A stretch of 20,925 nt of DNA from Gallionellaceae bacterium (GCA_003151655.1 PLYB01000072.1:1-20925); one strand, 5' to 3'. Counted from the first letter of the stretch, positions 1-6,792 are shown. The notes: generated from the sequence alone by a model not told the origin. Made by a program: numbers and translations.

Positions 1-1559
1 TGCTCATCGGCGTGTGGATGTTTTTTATGCGCCAGATGCAGGGTGGTGGCAAGGGAGGCGCATTTTCGTTTGGCAAGAGCAAAGCACGTTTGCTGGACGA
101 TGCCAAAGAGCGTGTCACGTTCGGGGATGTGGCGGGTTGCGACGAAGCCAAAGAAGAAGTTTCTGAACTCGTGGATTTCCTGCGCGATCCGGCTAAATTC
201 CAAAATCTAGGCGGGCGTATCCCACGTGGCGTGTTGATGGTGGGCAGTCCCGGTACCGGTAAGACATTGCTGGCAAAAGCGATTGCCGGTGAAGCTAAAG
301 TACCGTTCTTTTCTATCTCCGGTTCAGATTTCGTAGAAATGTTTGTCGGTGTCGGCGCTGCGCGCGTGCGTGATATGTTCGAGCAGGCCAAGAAAAATGC
401 ACCTTGTATCATCTTCATCGACGAAATTGATGCGGTGGGTCGTCAGCGCGGTGCCGGTATGGGCGGCGGCAATGACGAGCGTGAACAAACGCTGAATGCT
501 TTGCTGGTGGAAATGGATGGTTTCGAAGGCGCGAGCGGCGTGATCGTGATCGCTGCAACCAACCGCCCTGACGTGCTGGATTCGGCGCTGCTGCGTCCCG
601 GTCGTTTCGACCGTCAGGTTGTTGTGCCGCTACCGGACATCCGTGGCCGCGAACAAATTTTGATGGTGCACATGCGGAAAGTGCCGATCGCACAAGATGT
701 TAAGGCAGATATTCTGGCACGCGGTACGCCGGGTATGTCGGGTGCTGATTTGGCCAACTTGGTGAATGAATCGGCGCTGTTTGCCGCGCGTCGTGGCAAA
801 CGTTTTGTCGATATGGACGATTTCGAATCAGCCAAAGACAAGATCATGATGGGCGCGGAACGCCGTACCATGATTATGCCGGAAGAAGAACGTCGCAATA
901 CTGCTTACCACGAGTCAGGTCACGCGGTGGTGGCCAAGCTGTTGCCTAAATGCGATCCCGTGCATAAGGTCACTATTATTCCGCGCGGACGTGCGCTGGG
1001 CTTGACCATGCAGTTGCCGTCGGAAGATCGCTATAGCATGGATAAAAATCGCATTCTGGATACCTTGGCCGTGTTGTTCGGCGGACGTATTGCCGAAGAG
1101 ATATTCATGCATCAAATGACCACGGGGGCATCGAACGATTTCGAGCGTGCTACCGATATGGCGCGCAAGATGGTTACCCAGTGGGGTATGTCTGATGCGT
1201 TGGGTCCGATGGTTTACGGCGAAAATGATGGCGAAGTGTTTTTAGGCCGTTCGGTAACGACACATAAGAATGTATCCGAAGCCACCATGCAAAAAGTGGA
1301 TGAAGAGATTCGCCGTATCATTGACCAGCAATATGCTTTGGCGCGTGGATTGATCGAAGCGAACCGAGACAAGATCGAAGCGATGACCAAAGCCTTGTTG
1401 GAATGGGAAACCATTGATGCCGATCAGATCAACGACATCATGGCTGGCATACCACCTCGTCCACCTAAGCCCGCCTACGTGGCACCGAGCCCACCGCCCC
1501 CGCCGGATGCGACACCCACAGCGCCAGCGACACCTACGCAGCCAGCGCAGGAAACTTAA
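1..1559 (+). CDS. ftsH: ATP-dependent zinc metalloprotease FtsH (5' end outside window)
   Basis: FtsH is a membrane-anchored hexameric AAA+ protease that degrades misfolded membrane proteins and short-lived regulators such as LpxC in E. coli. The reading frame is open from base 3 and lacks the N-terminal membrane and periplasmic part; the first residues (LIGVWMFFMRQMQGG) are the end of transmembrane segment 2. Visible in order are Walker A GSPGTGKT (243-266), Walker B IIFIDEID, the second region of homology ATNRPDVLDSALLRPGRFDR, the zinc site HESGH (909-923) and the third zinc ligand Asp in TTGASNDFE (1137-1139). The first variable Walker A residue is Ser where most FtsH have Pro. The C-terminus is a proline/alanine/threonine-rich tail, presumably disordered. 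folP and glmM follow, the same order as in E. coli. Identification is certain; about 110 N-terminal residues are missing, judged from usual family length. Confidence 0.98.
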   Translation, partial: LIGVWMFFMRQMQGGGKGGAFSFGKSKARLLDDAKERVTFGDVAGCDEAKEEVSELVDFLRDPAKFQNLGGRIPRGVLMVGSPGTGKTLLAKAIAGEAKVPFFSISGSDFVEMFVGVGAARVRDMFEQAKKNAPCIIFIDEIDAVGRQRGAGMGGGNDEREQTLNALLVEMDGFEGASGVIVIAATNRPDVLDSALLRPGRFDRQVVVPLPDIRGREQILMVHMRKVPIAQDVKADILARGTPGMSGADLANLVNESALFAARRGKRFVDMDDFESAKDKIMMGAERRTMIMPEEERRNTAYHESGHAVVAKLLPKCDPVHKVTIIPRGRALGLTMQLPSEDRYSMDKNRILDTLAVLFGGRIAEEIFMHQMTTGASNDFERATDMARKMVTQWGMSDALGPMVYGENDGEVFLGRSVTTHKNVSEATMQKVDEEIRRIIDQQYALARGLIEANRDKIEAMTKALLEWETIDADQINDIMAGIPPRPPKPAYVAPSPPPPPDATPTAPATPTQPAQET

Positions 1560-1562
1560 GAG

Positions 1563-1633
1563 GCAGTCGCTAGTCGTTAGTAGCTAGACGTTAGTTACTA
1601 ACTAGCGACTAACGACTAGATACTAACGACTGC
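1563..1633. repeat. Imperfect palindromic repeat filling the ftsH-folP gap
   Basis: Almost the whole 78-bp gap is made of variants of one short word: CTAGTCGTTAGT on the left and its complement ACTAACGACTAG on the right, bounded by GCAGTCG and CGACTGC. The centre GTTAGT-T-ACTAAC is a perfect short dyad, and the outer arms pair with a small bulge. This has the form of a small interspersed palindromic element. It could fold as an RNA hairpin between the two genes. No T-run follows, so a classical intrinsic terminator is not shown. Confidence 0.75.
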
Positions 1634-1637
1634 TTGT

Positions 1638-2459
1638 ATGTTCCTCCTCTGCGGCAAATTCAAACTAGATCTTTCGCAGCCCAAAATAATGGGTATCGTC
1701 AACGTCACTCCCGATTCATTTTCGGATGGCGGCAAACACTTGGCGCTTGAGGCTGCGATTGCACACGCCAGACGTTTGATTGAAGAGGGCGCGGACATTC
1801 TCGATATCGGCGGCGAATCTACACGCCCTGGAGCCGAACCAGTTAGTGAGCAGGAAGAGTTGGATCGCGTGTTGCCGGTGCTTGAAGGTTTGCGCGATAT
1901 TTCTGTCCCTATTTCGATTGATACCTATAAACCGGAAGTGATGCGGCAGGCTCTAGCCGCAGGCGCAAGCATGGTCAATGATGTGAATGCATTGCAGGCG
2001 GCAGGTGCGCTGGATGTGGTGGCGCAAACCGCTGCGGCAGTATGTCTGATGCACAAGCAGGGCGCTCCGCAGAACATGCAGCAACAGCCGCATTATCAGG
2101 AAATCATCAGTGAGGTGAGTAACTTTTTGCGTGAACGTATCGTGGCGGCAGCGGAGGCGGGCATCGCAAGCGAACGTCTGCTTGTTGATCCGGGTTTTGG
2201 TTTTGGCAAGACGTTGGGGCATAATCTCGCAATGCTGAAAAATATGCAGGCGTTTACTGCGCTTGGTGTTCCGGTGTTAGCGGGGCTGTCACGTAAATCG
2301 ATGCTGGGGACGATCACCGGGCGCGAGGTGGGGGAACGTGTAGCGGTAAGTGTAGCGGCGGCGTTGATTGCGGTACAGCGCGATGCATCTATTGTGCGCG
2401 TGCATGATGTGCGTGAGACGGTGGATGCGCTGAGGGTGTGGAGCGCAATCGAACGATAA
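1638..2459 (+). CDS. folP: Dihydropteroate synthase
   Basis: Joins p-aminobenzoate to 6-hydroxymethyl-dihydropterin diphosphate to give dihydropteroate in cytosolic folate synthesis; it is the sulfonamide target. The 273-residue product is a normal length for a TIM-barrel FolP. Signature elements are MGIVNVTPDSFSDGG (18-32), DIGGESTRPG (56-65), SIDTYKP (93-99), the VNDVNAL strand (113-119), DPGFGFGKT (184-192) and LAGLSRKSMLG (214-224), so pterin, pABA and phosphate sites look intact. The ATG at 1638 is the only plausible start: an in-frame stop lies at 1617-1619 and the N-terminus MFLLCGKFKLDL matches the family. No Shine-Dalgarno sequence precedes it; the palindromic repeat ends 4 bases upstream. 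It sits between ftsH and glmM, probably co-transcribed with ftsH. Confidence 0.97.
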   Translation: MFLLCGKFKLDLSQPKIMGIVNVTPDSFSDGGKHLALEAAIAHARRLIEEGADILDIGGESTRPGAEPVSEQEELDRVLPVLEGLRDISVPISIDTYKPEVMRQALAAGASMVNDVNALQAAGALDVVAQTAAAVCLMHKQGAPQNMQQQPHYQEIISEVSNFLRERIVAAAEAGIASERLLVDPGFGFGKTLGHNLAMLKNMQAFTALGVPVLAGLSRKSMLGTITGREVGERVAVSVAAALIAVQRDASIVRVHDVRETVDALRVWSAIER

Positions 2460-2494
2460 TTTAGTTCTCTTTAGGGGCTGTTGGTTTTGCTCCT

Positions 2495-2554
2495 CCCCTG
2501 ACAAGGGGCGGTTGGGATAACCAGCCGCTTGCCCCGCATTTTGGGGCTTAGCGG
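2495..2554. repeat. Two hairpins after folP
   Basis: The first hairpin is CCCCT-GACA-AGGGG (2495-2508). The second is a longer interrupted stem: CCGCT (2525-2529) pairs with AGCGG (2550-2554) and inside it GCCCC (2531-2535) pairs with GGGGC (2543-2547). Neither is followed by a clear T-run. They could attenuate transcription between folP and glmM, or be parts of an interspersed repeat. The role is inference; the base pairing is directly visible. Confidence 0.55.
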
Positions 2555-2637
2555 AATGGCTAGTCGTTTCATCAGGGGTTTGGGTCTTGTAGCTAATTGC
2601 ATCGTAAACTAAAGGCGAAAAGCAAACCCCCCTCAGT

Positions 2638-2653
2638 CCCCCTTTTCAGGGGG
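2638..2653. repeat. C-rich lead-in and hairpin before glmM
   Basis: CCCCC (2638-2642), loop TTTTCA, GGGGG (2649-2653), preceded by another C-run at 2628-2632. The layout, a C-run then a C5/G5 hairpin, resembles the element found inside lysA (about 5741-5775) and is a common form of intergenic repeat in proteobacteria. It lies about 70 bases upstream of the glmM start and would be in the 5' untranslated RNA of a folP-glmM transcript. Confidence 0.5.
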
Positions 2654-2721
2654 AAGCGCATTTGTTCAGCGGTTCCGAATGAATTTTTTGGTTTCGCTTT
2701 GTCTGGTTTTGGGAGATTGAT

Positions 2722-4077
2722 ATGAGCAGAAAATATTTTGGTACGGACGGTGTGCGTGGACGTGTGGGTGAATATCCAATCACTCCTCAATTTGTAATGC
2801 ACTTGGGCTATGCGGCAGGAAAGGTATTGGCAAGAGTGGATCATGCGCAAGGCGAACGCTCCTCCGTGTTGATCGGCAAGGACACGCGTATCTCCGGCTA
2901 CATGCTGGAATCGGCCCTGGAAGCAGGGCTCATCGCGGCAGGTATCGACGTGTATCTGGCCGGACCTATACCAACACCTGCCGTAGCTTACCTCACGCGA
3001 GCATTACGCTTGCAAGCGGGAGTGGTTATCTCTGCTTCGCACAATCCGTTCGAAGACAACGGTATCAAATTCTTTTCCGGTAACGGTATGAAACTACCGG
3101 ACGAAGTTGAACTCGCTATCGAAGCCGAGTTGGACAACCCGATGCAAACCAATCCCTCCGACAGTTTGGGTAAAGCCAAACGTATTGATGATGCGGTCGG
3201 CCGCTACATCGAGTTTTGCAAGAGTACCTTTCCTGCGGAGATGAATTTGCGTGGTCTTAAAATCGTGGTGGATAGTGCGCACGGCGCGACTTATCACATT
3301 GCGCGGCACGTCTTCCACGAACTCGGAGCAGATGTGATTGCCATCGGTGCGCAGCCTGACGGCAGGAATATCAATGATGGCTATGGTGCGACTGCACCAG
3401 ATAATTTGCGCAAGGCCGTAGTTGAGCATAAAGCGCATATCGGTCTGGCACTAGACGGTGATGGCGACCGTCTTGTCATGGTAGATGCGGAAGGAAAACT
3501 CTACGATGGCGATCAGCTGCTTTATATTATTGCCAAACATCGTCACGCACTTGGCAAAATGCAAGGTGGAGTGGCGGGTACTCTGATGACCAACCTCGCT
3601 TTTGAGCATGCCATGCAGAAGCTGGGTATTCCTTTTGCGCGCGCCAAAGTGGGAGACCGTTATGTGATGGAGTTGTTACAGCAAAAGGGTTGGCTCCTAG
3701 GCGGTGAGAATTCAGGCCATATCATTTGTTTGGACAAACACAGTACGGGAGACGGCATCGTTTCTGCACTGCAAGTGCTGCATGCTCTGCGCATGAAGCA
3801 GCAGTCTCTGGCGCAGGCGGCGCATGATCTGGTGATGTATCCGCAAGTGCTTATCAACGTGCGTGTCACCGGTAAAGCGGCCGAACTGTTGGAGCGCCCG
3901 GCAGTTATTGCCGTGACTGCTGAAGCTGAGCAGGCGTTGAGTGGTAGAGGCCGCGTACTGCTGCGTCCTTCCGGCACCGAGCCGTTGTTGCGGGTAATGG
4001 TGGAAGGAGAAGACGGTGTTCAGGTCAAACAGTGGGCTGATAGGATTGCCGCCGTGGTGAAAGATGCGGCGAAGTAA
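2722..4077 (+). CDS. glmM: Phosphoglucosamine mutase
   Basis: Interconverts glucosamine-6-phosphate and glucosamine-1-phosphate, the step before UDP-GlcNAc for peptidoglycan and LPS; cytosolic. At 451 residues it is full length. It begins with SRKYFGTDGVRG. The phosphorylated active-site serine is in ISASHNP (Ser106), with Mg2+-binding DGDGDR at 245-250, the sugar-binding GGENSGH region, and the C-terminal phosphate-binding loop RPSGTEPLLRV. A GGGAGA Shine-Dalgarno lies at 2711-2716, about 5 bases before the ATG. The 262-bp gap to folP is longer than usual and holds three hairpins, so glmM may be partly uncoupled from ftsH-folP. It converges on cyaY across a palindromic repeat. Confidence 0.98.
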   Translation: MSRKYFGTDGVRGRVGEYPITPQFVMHLGYAAGKVLARVDHAQGERSSVLIGKDTRISGYMLESALEAGLIAAGIDVYLAGPIPTPAVAYLTRALRLQAGVVISASHNPFEDNGIKFFSGNGMKLPDEVELAIEAELDNPMQTNPSDSLGKAKRIDDAVGRYIEFCKSTFPAEMNLRGLKIVVDSAHGATYHIARHVFHELGADVIAIGAQPDGRNINDGYGATAPDNLRKAVVEHKAHIGLALDGDGDRLVMVDAEGKLYDGDQLLYIIAKHRHALGKMQGGVAGTLMTNLAFEHAMQKLGIPFARAKVGDRYVMELLQQKGWLLGGENSGHIICLDKHSTGDGIVSALQVLHALRMKQQSLAQAAHDLVMYPQVLINVRVTGKAAELLERPAVIAVTAEAEQALSGRGRVLLRPSGTEPLLRVMVEGEDGVQVKQWADRIAAVVKDAAK

Positions 4078-4123
4078 TTTCGTTTCAAAATCAAAATCAA
4101 AATCAAAAGTGAATTGAATATTT

Positions 4124-4169
4124 CGTAGGGTGCGCTTTGCGCACCATGGTGCATAAAATGCACCCTACG
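4124..4169. repeat. GTAGGGTGC-type inverted repeat between glmM and cyaY
   Basis: CGTAGGGTGC (4124-4133) is the exact reverse complement of GCACCCTACG (4160-4169). Inside it GGTGC (4148-4152) and GCACC (4160-4164) offer an alternative stem, and GCGCTTTGCGC is a small dyad. From recall, GTAGGGTGCGC...GCACCCTAC elements are widespread intergenic repeats in proteobacteria. Placed between two converging genes it could act as a bidirectional transcription terminator (inference). A short AAAATC triple repeat precedes it at about 4087-4106. Confidence 0.75.
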
Positions 4170-4201
4170 CAATAATGAGCTGTTAGTGAACTGAGCATCT
4201 A

Positions 4202-4513
4202 TTAAAATTGAATGCTCTCTCCATTGCTCAGTTGTACTAATTCGCTCAACTTGCCGAAGAGCTCACTGCCGTCGCGTTTGCTAATCCACTTGCCATTTGC
4301 AAAGCCGTAATGGAATCCGCCGGACTTGGCGGCGAGCCATATTTCCTGATTGGGCGCGTGGCGGTTGACAATGATTTGTGATCCATCTTCAAATTCAATT
4401 TCCATTACCGAGCCATTGAAGCCGTAATCGATATCGGAGTCGCTTTGGTCGAGGGTCTTTCCAATGCGTGTGAAAATGGCATCGGTAAGTTGGGTGAATT
4501 CGCTTTCAGTCAT
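4202..4513 (-). CDS. cyaY: Frataxin-like iron-binding protein CyaY
   Basis: CyaY binds iron and the cysteine desulfurase IscS and tunes Fe-S cluster assembly in the cytosol. The 103-residue product matches the family length of about 105. It shows the acidic first helix (MTESEFTQLTDAIFTRIGKTLD), the following acidic DSDIDYGFNG stretch, and the beta-sheet core with FEDGSQIIVNRHAPNQEIWLA and GGFHYGF...W, hallmarks of frataxin. AAAAGG lies about 8 bases upstream of the start (4519-4524 on the complement). It diverges from lptM-lysA across 92 bp, a conserved arrangement in beta- and gammaproteobacteria. Confidence 0.95.
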   Translation of the reverse strand: MTESEFTQLTDAIFTRIGKTLDQSDSDIDYGFNGSVMEIEFEDGSQIIVNRHAPNQEIWLAAKSGGFHYGFANGKWISKRDGSELFGKLSELVQLSNGESIQF

Positions 4514-4568
4514 GGATGCGCCTTTTCAGTTTTAGACTAACGGGCGTAACTCGTACGCCATCCCGGTT

Positions 4569-4574
4569 TATAAT
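4569..4574 (+). promoter_or_regulatory. Consensus -10 box for lptM-lysA
   Basis: A perfect TATAAT lies 31 bases upstream of the lptM ATG in the gap between the diverging cyaY and lptM genes. It predicts a transcript start near 4581 and a 25-base leader carrying AAGG at 4597-4600. No good -35 box is visible at the expected distance, so the -35 part is unassigned. Confidence 0.5.
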
Positions 4575-4605
4575 TCCACGATACTCATAACATAGCAAGG
4601 TCGCA

Positions 4606-4743
4606 ATGATGCGCAAATCAAAATTTTCTCTCACAGGTATTATGTTACTAACGGTGCTTCTGCTGCAAGGGTGCGGTCATAAAGGCCCGTTGTATTTGCC
4701 GAAGAATCCTGTCCCTGCTCCCCCAACTGACCAGAAGAAATAA
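4606..4743 (+). CDS. lptM: LPS translocon maturation lipoprotein LptM (YifL-like)
   Basis: A 45-residue lipoprotein. The N-terminus has basic residues (MMRKSK), a hydrophobic stretch (ITG-type core rich in Leu/Met/Val) and a lipobox LLQGC with the lipidated Cys at residue 23, immediately followed by GHKGPLYLP, the signature of the YifL/LPAM_2 family. A proline-rich tail ends in QKK. In E. coli LptM binds the LptDE outer-membrane LPS translocon and helps its disulfide maturation. AAGG at 4597-4600 serves as ribosome site. Two ATGs (4606, 4609) are possible starts with no functional difference. It stops one base before lysA starts, so the two are co-transcribed. The cyaY/lptM/lysA neighbourhood supports the call. 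Confidence 0.92.
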   Translation: MMRKSKFSLTGIMLLTVLLLQGCGHKGPLYLPKNPVPAPPTDQKK

Positions 4744-4744
4744 T

Positions 4745-6046
4745 ATGACACACTATTTTCATTACCAGAATGACCAACTGTTTGTCGAAGACATCGCGCT
4801 CACTGACATTGCCGATCGATTCGGTACGCCATGTTATGTGTATTCGCGTGCGGCGCTGACTGATGCTTATCGTCAATTTTCCGATGCGCTAAAAGCACGC
4901 GAGCATCTGATTTGCTTTGCAGTTAAATCAAATTCCAATCTGGCGATTCTCAATGTTTTCGCGCGCATGGGAGCAGGCTTCGATATCGTTTCCGGTGGCG
5001 AGTTGCAGCGGGTGCTGGCGGCGGGTGGGGCGGCGAATAAGGTGGTCTTTTCCGGTGTGGGCAAGACGGCAGCGGAAATGCGTCTTGCGTTGGAAGCCGG
5101 AATTTTATGCTTTAACGTGGAGTCGGCTGCAGAGCTGGATCGTCTCAACGAAGTAGCCTCTAGCATGGAAAAAATTGCGCCAATCAGTTTGCGGGTCAAC
5201 CCCGATGTAGATGCGAAGACGCATCCATATATCTCTACCGGATTGAAGCAAAATAAATTCGGCGTGGCCTATACGGAGGCGTTGGCGTTGTATCGCAAGG
5301 CGGCAAGATTGTCGCATCTGCGCGTGACCGGAATAGATTGCCATATTGGCTCACAGCTTACCGAGACGAGTCCGTTCATTGCGGCCGCTGAGAAGGTGTT
5401 GGCGTTGGTCGATCAGTTGGCGTGCGAGGGTATCAAGCTGGAACATCTTGATCTCGGCGGTGGATTGGGTATTTGCTACGATGATGAAACACCGCCGTCG
5501 ATTGCCGAATATGCGCAAGCCTTATTGGGCACCTTGCAAGGCAGGACTGAAAGGCTGATCGTAGAGCCGGGACGTGTGTTGGTTGGCAATGCGGGGGTGT
5601 TGTTGACGAAGGTGGAATATTTAAAGCCCGGCGAGGAAAAACATTTTGCCATCGTCGATGCCGCGATGAATGATCTGATGCGTCCGGCGCTTTACGATGC
5701 CTATCATGAAATTCTTGAGGTGGAGCGCAAGCCGGTTACTAGCCCCCTATCTAACTTTCCCCCGGAGGGAGAAAGGACGAACGAGAAAGGCGATTCTTTG
5801 ATTTACGAAGTGGTTGGTCCTATTTGCGAGACCGGAGATTTTTTGGGACATGCTCGCGAAATGGCCGTGGAGCAAGGCTCTCTGCTTGCTTTAATGTCGG
5901 CTGGCGCATATGGAATGAGTATGAGTTCAAACTACAACACGCGCCCGCGTGCGGCAGAAGTGATGGTCGATGGCAAGACTCCCCATCTTATTCGTGAACG
6001 CGAAATTGTGTCGCAATTGTTCGCTGCGGAAAAAATCATTCCGTAA
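4745..6046 (+). CDS. lysA: Diaminopimelate decarboxylase
   Basis: PLP enzyme that decarboxylates meso-diaminopimelate to lysine, the last step of lysine synthesis. The 433-residue product has the PLP lysine in CFAVKSN (Lys61), HIGSQ (200-204), the phosphate-binding GGG loop (238-240), EPGR (274-277), the CETGD substrate motif (361-365) and the GAYG tyrosine (Tyr389). Residues about 329-351, between VER and IYEVVGP, form an extra proline/charged stretch (PLSNFPPEGERTNEKG) that typical LysA proteins lack, and its DNA is a C-rich inverted repeat. The frame is kept and all catalytic motifs are intact, so the enzyme is probably active. It follows lptM by one base and presumably depends on that ribosome traffic, because no separate strong Shine-Dalgarno is seen. 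Confidence 0.97.
   Translation: MTHYFHYQNDQLFVEDIALTDIADRFGTPCYVYSRAALTDAYRQFSDALKAREHLICFAVKSNSNLAILNVFARMGAGFDIVSGGELQRVLAAGGAANKVVFSGVGKTAAEMRLALEAGILCFNVESAAELDRLNEVASSMEKIAPISLRVNPDVDAKTHPYISTGLKQNKFGVAYTEALALYRKAARLSHLRVTGIDCHIGSQLTETSPFIAAAEKVLALVDQLACEGIKLEHLDLGGGLGICYDDETPPSIAEYAQALLGTLQGRTERLIVEPGRVLVGNAGVLLTKVEYLKPGEEKHFAIVDAAMNDLMRPALYDAYHEILEVERKPVTSPLSNFPPEGERTNEKGDSLIYEVVGPICETGDFLGHAREMAVEQGSLLALMSAGAYGMSMSSNYNTRPRAAEVMVDGKTPHLIREREIVSQLFAAEKIIP
5735..5790. repeat. Small C-rich palindromic repeat inserted in frame in lysA
   Basis: The stretch opens with GCCCCCT (5742-5748), then CTTTCCCCC (5755-5763) pairs with GGGAGAAAG (5767-5775) across a short GGA loop, with one bulged base. 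The translation PLSNFPPEGERTNE is of the kind produced when widespread proteobacterial intergenic repeats are read through (forms such as PLxNxPPxGEGT, from recall). The exact borders are uncertain, roughly 5730-5797. Recognition rests on form and on the unusual extra residues in LysA; no search was possible. Confidence 0.6.
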
Positions 6047-6084
6047 TCATTTTGCAAAAATCGCGACAAAGTTGCACAAATATG

Positions 6085-6114
6085 TTGCGTATTAAATTTA
6101 ATCACGCATAGAAT
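6085..6114 (+). promoter_or_regulatory. Candidate sigma-70 promoter of the H1-like gene
   Basis: TTGCGT (6085-6090) and TAGAAT (6109-6114) are separated by 18 bases. The predicted transcript would begin near 6121 and give a leader of about 110 bases before the H1-like protein. Both boxes match consensus at 4 to 5 of 6 positions. Confidence 0.45.
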
Positions 6115-6142
6115 GCGGTCACCAAGCGCGTTAGGGGTTTTC

Positions 6143-6195
6143 ATGGAACAAAAAAAGTGTTTGGGAGTGCAGTAATTGCACGCAATGAAGTGCAA
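6143..6195 (+). promoter_or_regulatory. Leader with a tiny ORF and two competing hairpins
   Basis: AGGGG (6133-6137) is followed by an 11-codon ORF at 6143-6175 (peptide MEQKKCLGVQ). Its stop codon lies in the loop of hairpin I: GTGCA (6167-6171) with TGCAC (6177-6181). Hairpin II pairs TTGCAC (6176-6181) with GTGCAA (6190-6195). The two hairpins share the middle arm and so exclude each other, the layout of a translation-sensitive leader. The sequence pairing is visible; a regulatory role is inference and short pairings like these can arise by chance. Confidence 0.35.
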
Positions 6196-6230
6196 GGTTT
6201 TAGTCAAATTAATTTTTATAAGGAATGAAA

Positions 6231-6500
6231 ATGGCTGCAACAACTACCAAAGCAAAGAGCACCACTAAGAAACCGGCTGCCAAAAAAGTAGCCGCTAAGC
6301 CAGCTGCGAAAAAAGTAGCTGCAAAACCGGCAGCGAAGAAAGTCGTAGCTAAAAAGCCAGCCGCTAAAAAAGTGGTAGCCAAGAAAGTGGCTGCCAAGCC
6401 AGCTGCGAAAAAAGTAGCTGCAAAACCGGTAGCGAAAAAGGCCGTGGCTAAAAAGCCAGCAGCCAAGCCTGCAACCGGTAAGGGCATTCTCGGCGCCTGA
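6231..6500 (+). CDS. Histone H1-like lysine/alanine-repeat DNA-binding protein
   Basis: An 89-residue, very basic, low-complexity protein made of Lys-Ala-Pro repeats of the type PAAKKVAAK, with an N-terminal Thr-rich stretch (MAATTTKAKSTTKK). No acidic or aromatic residue is seen in the repeat part. Such proteins resemble eukaryotic histone H1 tails and bacterial H1-like proteins (for example Bordetella BpH1), which bind DNA non-specifically and compact the nucleoid; that role is inferred here. The start at 6231 is preferred to 6225 because AAGGA (6220-6224) is 6 bases away from it, whereas it abuts the earlier ATG. It is a single gene between lysA and the EF-hand gene, with its own promoter and leader. 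Internal DNA repeats suggest that length varies between strains. Confidence 0.85.
   Translation: MAATTTKAKSTTKKPAAKKVAAKPAAKKVAAKPAAKKVVAKKPAAKKVVAKKVAAKPAAKKVAAKPVAKKAVAKKPAAKPATGKGILGA
6297..6429 (+). repeat. Direct repeat within the H1-like gene
   Basis: A 34-base stretch at 6297-6330 recurs identically at 6396-6429, exactly 99 bases (33 codons) apart, and similarity continues for about 30 further bases. The offset is a multiple of three, so recombination or slippage between the copies would add or delete 33 residues without a frameshift. Confidence 0.85.
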
Positions 6501-6516
6501 CCTTTTAGACAGGGGC

Positions 6517-6545
6517 GGGCGTCGAGTTTGCGTTTCGCCCTTTCT
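6517..6545 (+). terminator. Possible terminator after the H1-like gene
   Basis: GGGCG (6517-6521) pairs with CGCCC (6536-6540) and is followed at once by TTTCT. The stem is only 5 bp and the loop 14 bases, so it is a weak candidate, but position (17 bases after the stop) and the T-rich end fit. Confidence 0.4.
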
Positions 6546-6775
6546 AACAGTTTTTGGACGTACCTAAATCAGGGGTTTTGCGCGCAGTAGTTTGTTTTTG
6601 TTAATAGACTGGCCAGCCCTCGTTAGGTTGTCTCACTCTGATCGTGTTTTGGAGTGGGTTGGCTATATTGCCGAAAGATTTACGCGTTACAGTTGCCATC
6701 AATATTTGCATTGATGGGCGGCGGATGCCTATTGCTTCTTTAGCGCGTAGTTTTGACTCTCCCCCGCCTTGTCGA

Positions 6776-6792
6776 TTGAACGTATCGTTCAA
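6776..6792. promoter_or_regulatory. Operator-like perfect dyad
   Basis: TTGAACG, a 3-base TAT spacer, and CGTTCAA form a perfect 17-bp inverted repeat 118 bases upstream of the EF-hand gene. Its size and symmetry suit a dimeric transcription factor. No matching regulator is known or encoded nearby. Confidence 0.35.

Noticed and set aside
4087..4106. AAAATC triple repeat as a possible phase-variation tract
   Set aside because: Only about three units, located downstream of both converging genes, so no plausible switching role.
6209..6487. Hydrophobic Ala/Phe-rich open frame antisense to the H1-like gene
   Set aside because: Low-complexity mirror of the AAG/GCC codon repeats; the plus-strand frame has the ribosome site and a known protein type.
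6601..6792. 63-codon minus-strand frame in the gap before the EF-hand gene
   Set aside because: No ribosome site, no motif and no similarity I recognise; left as non-coding.
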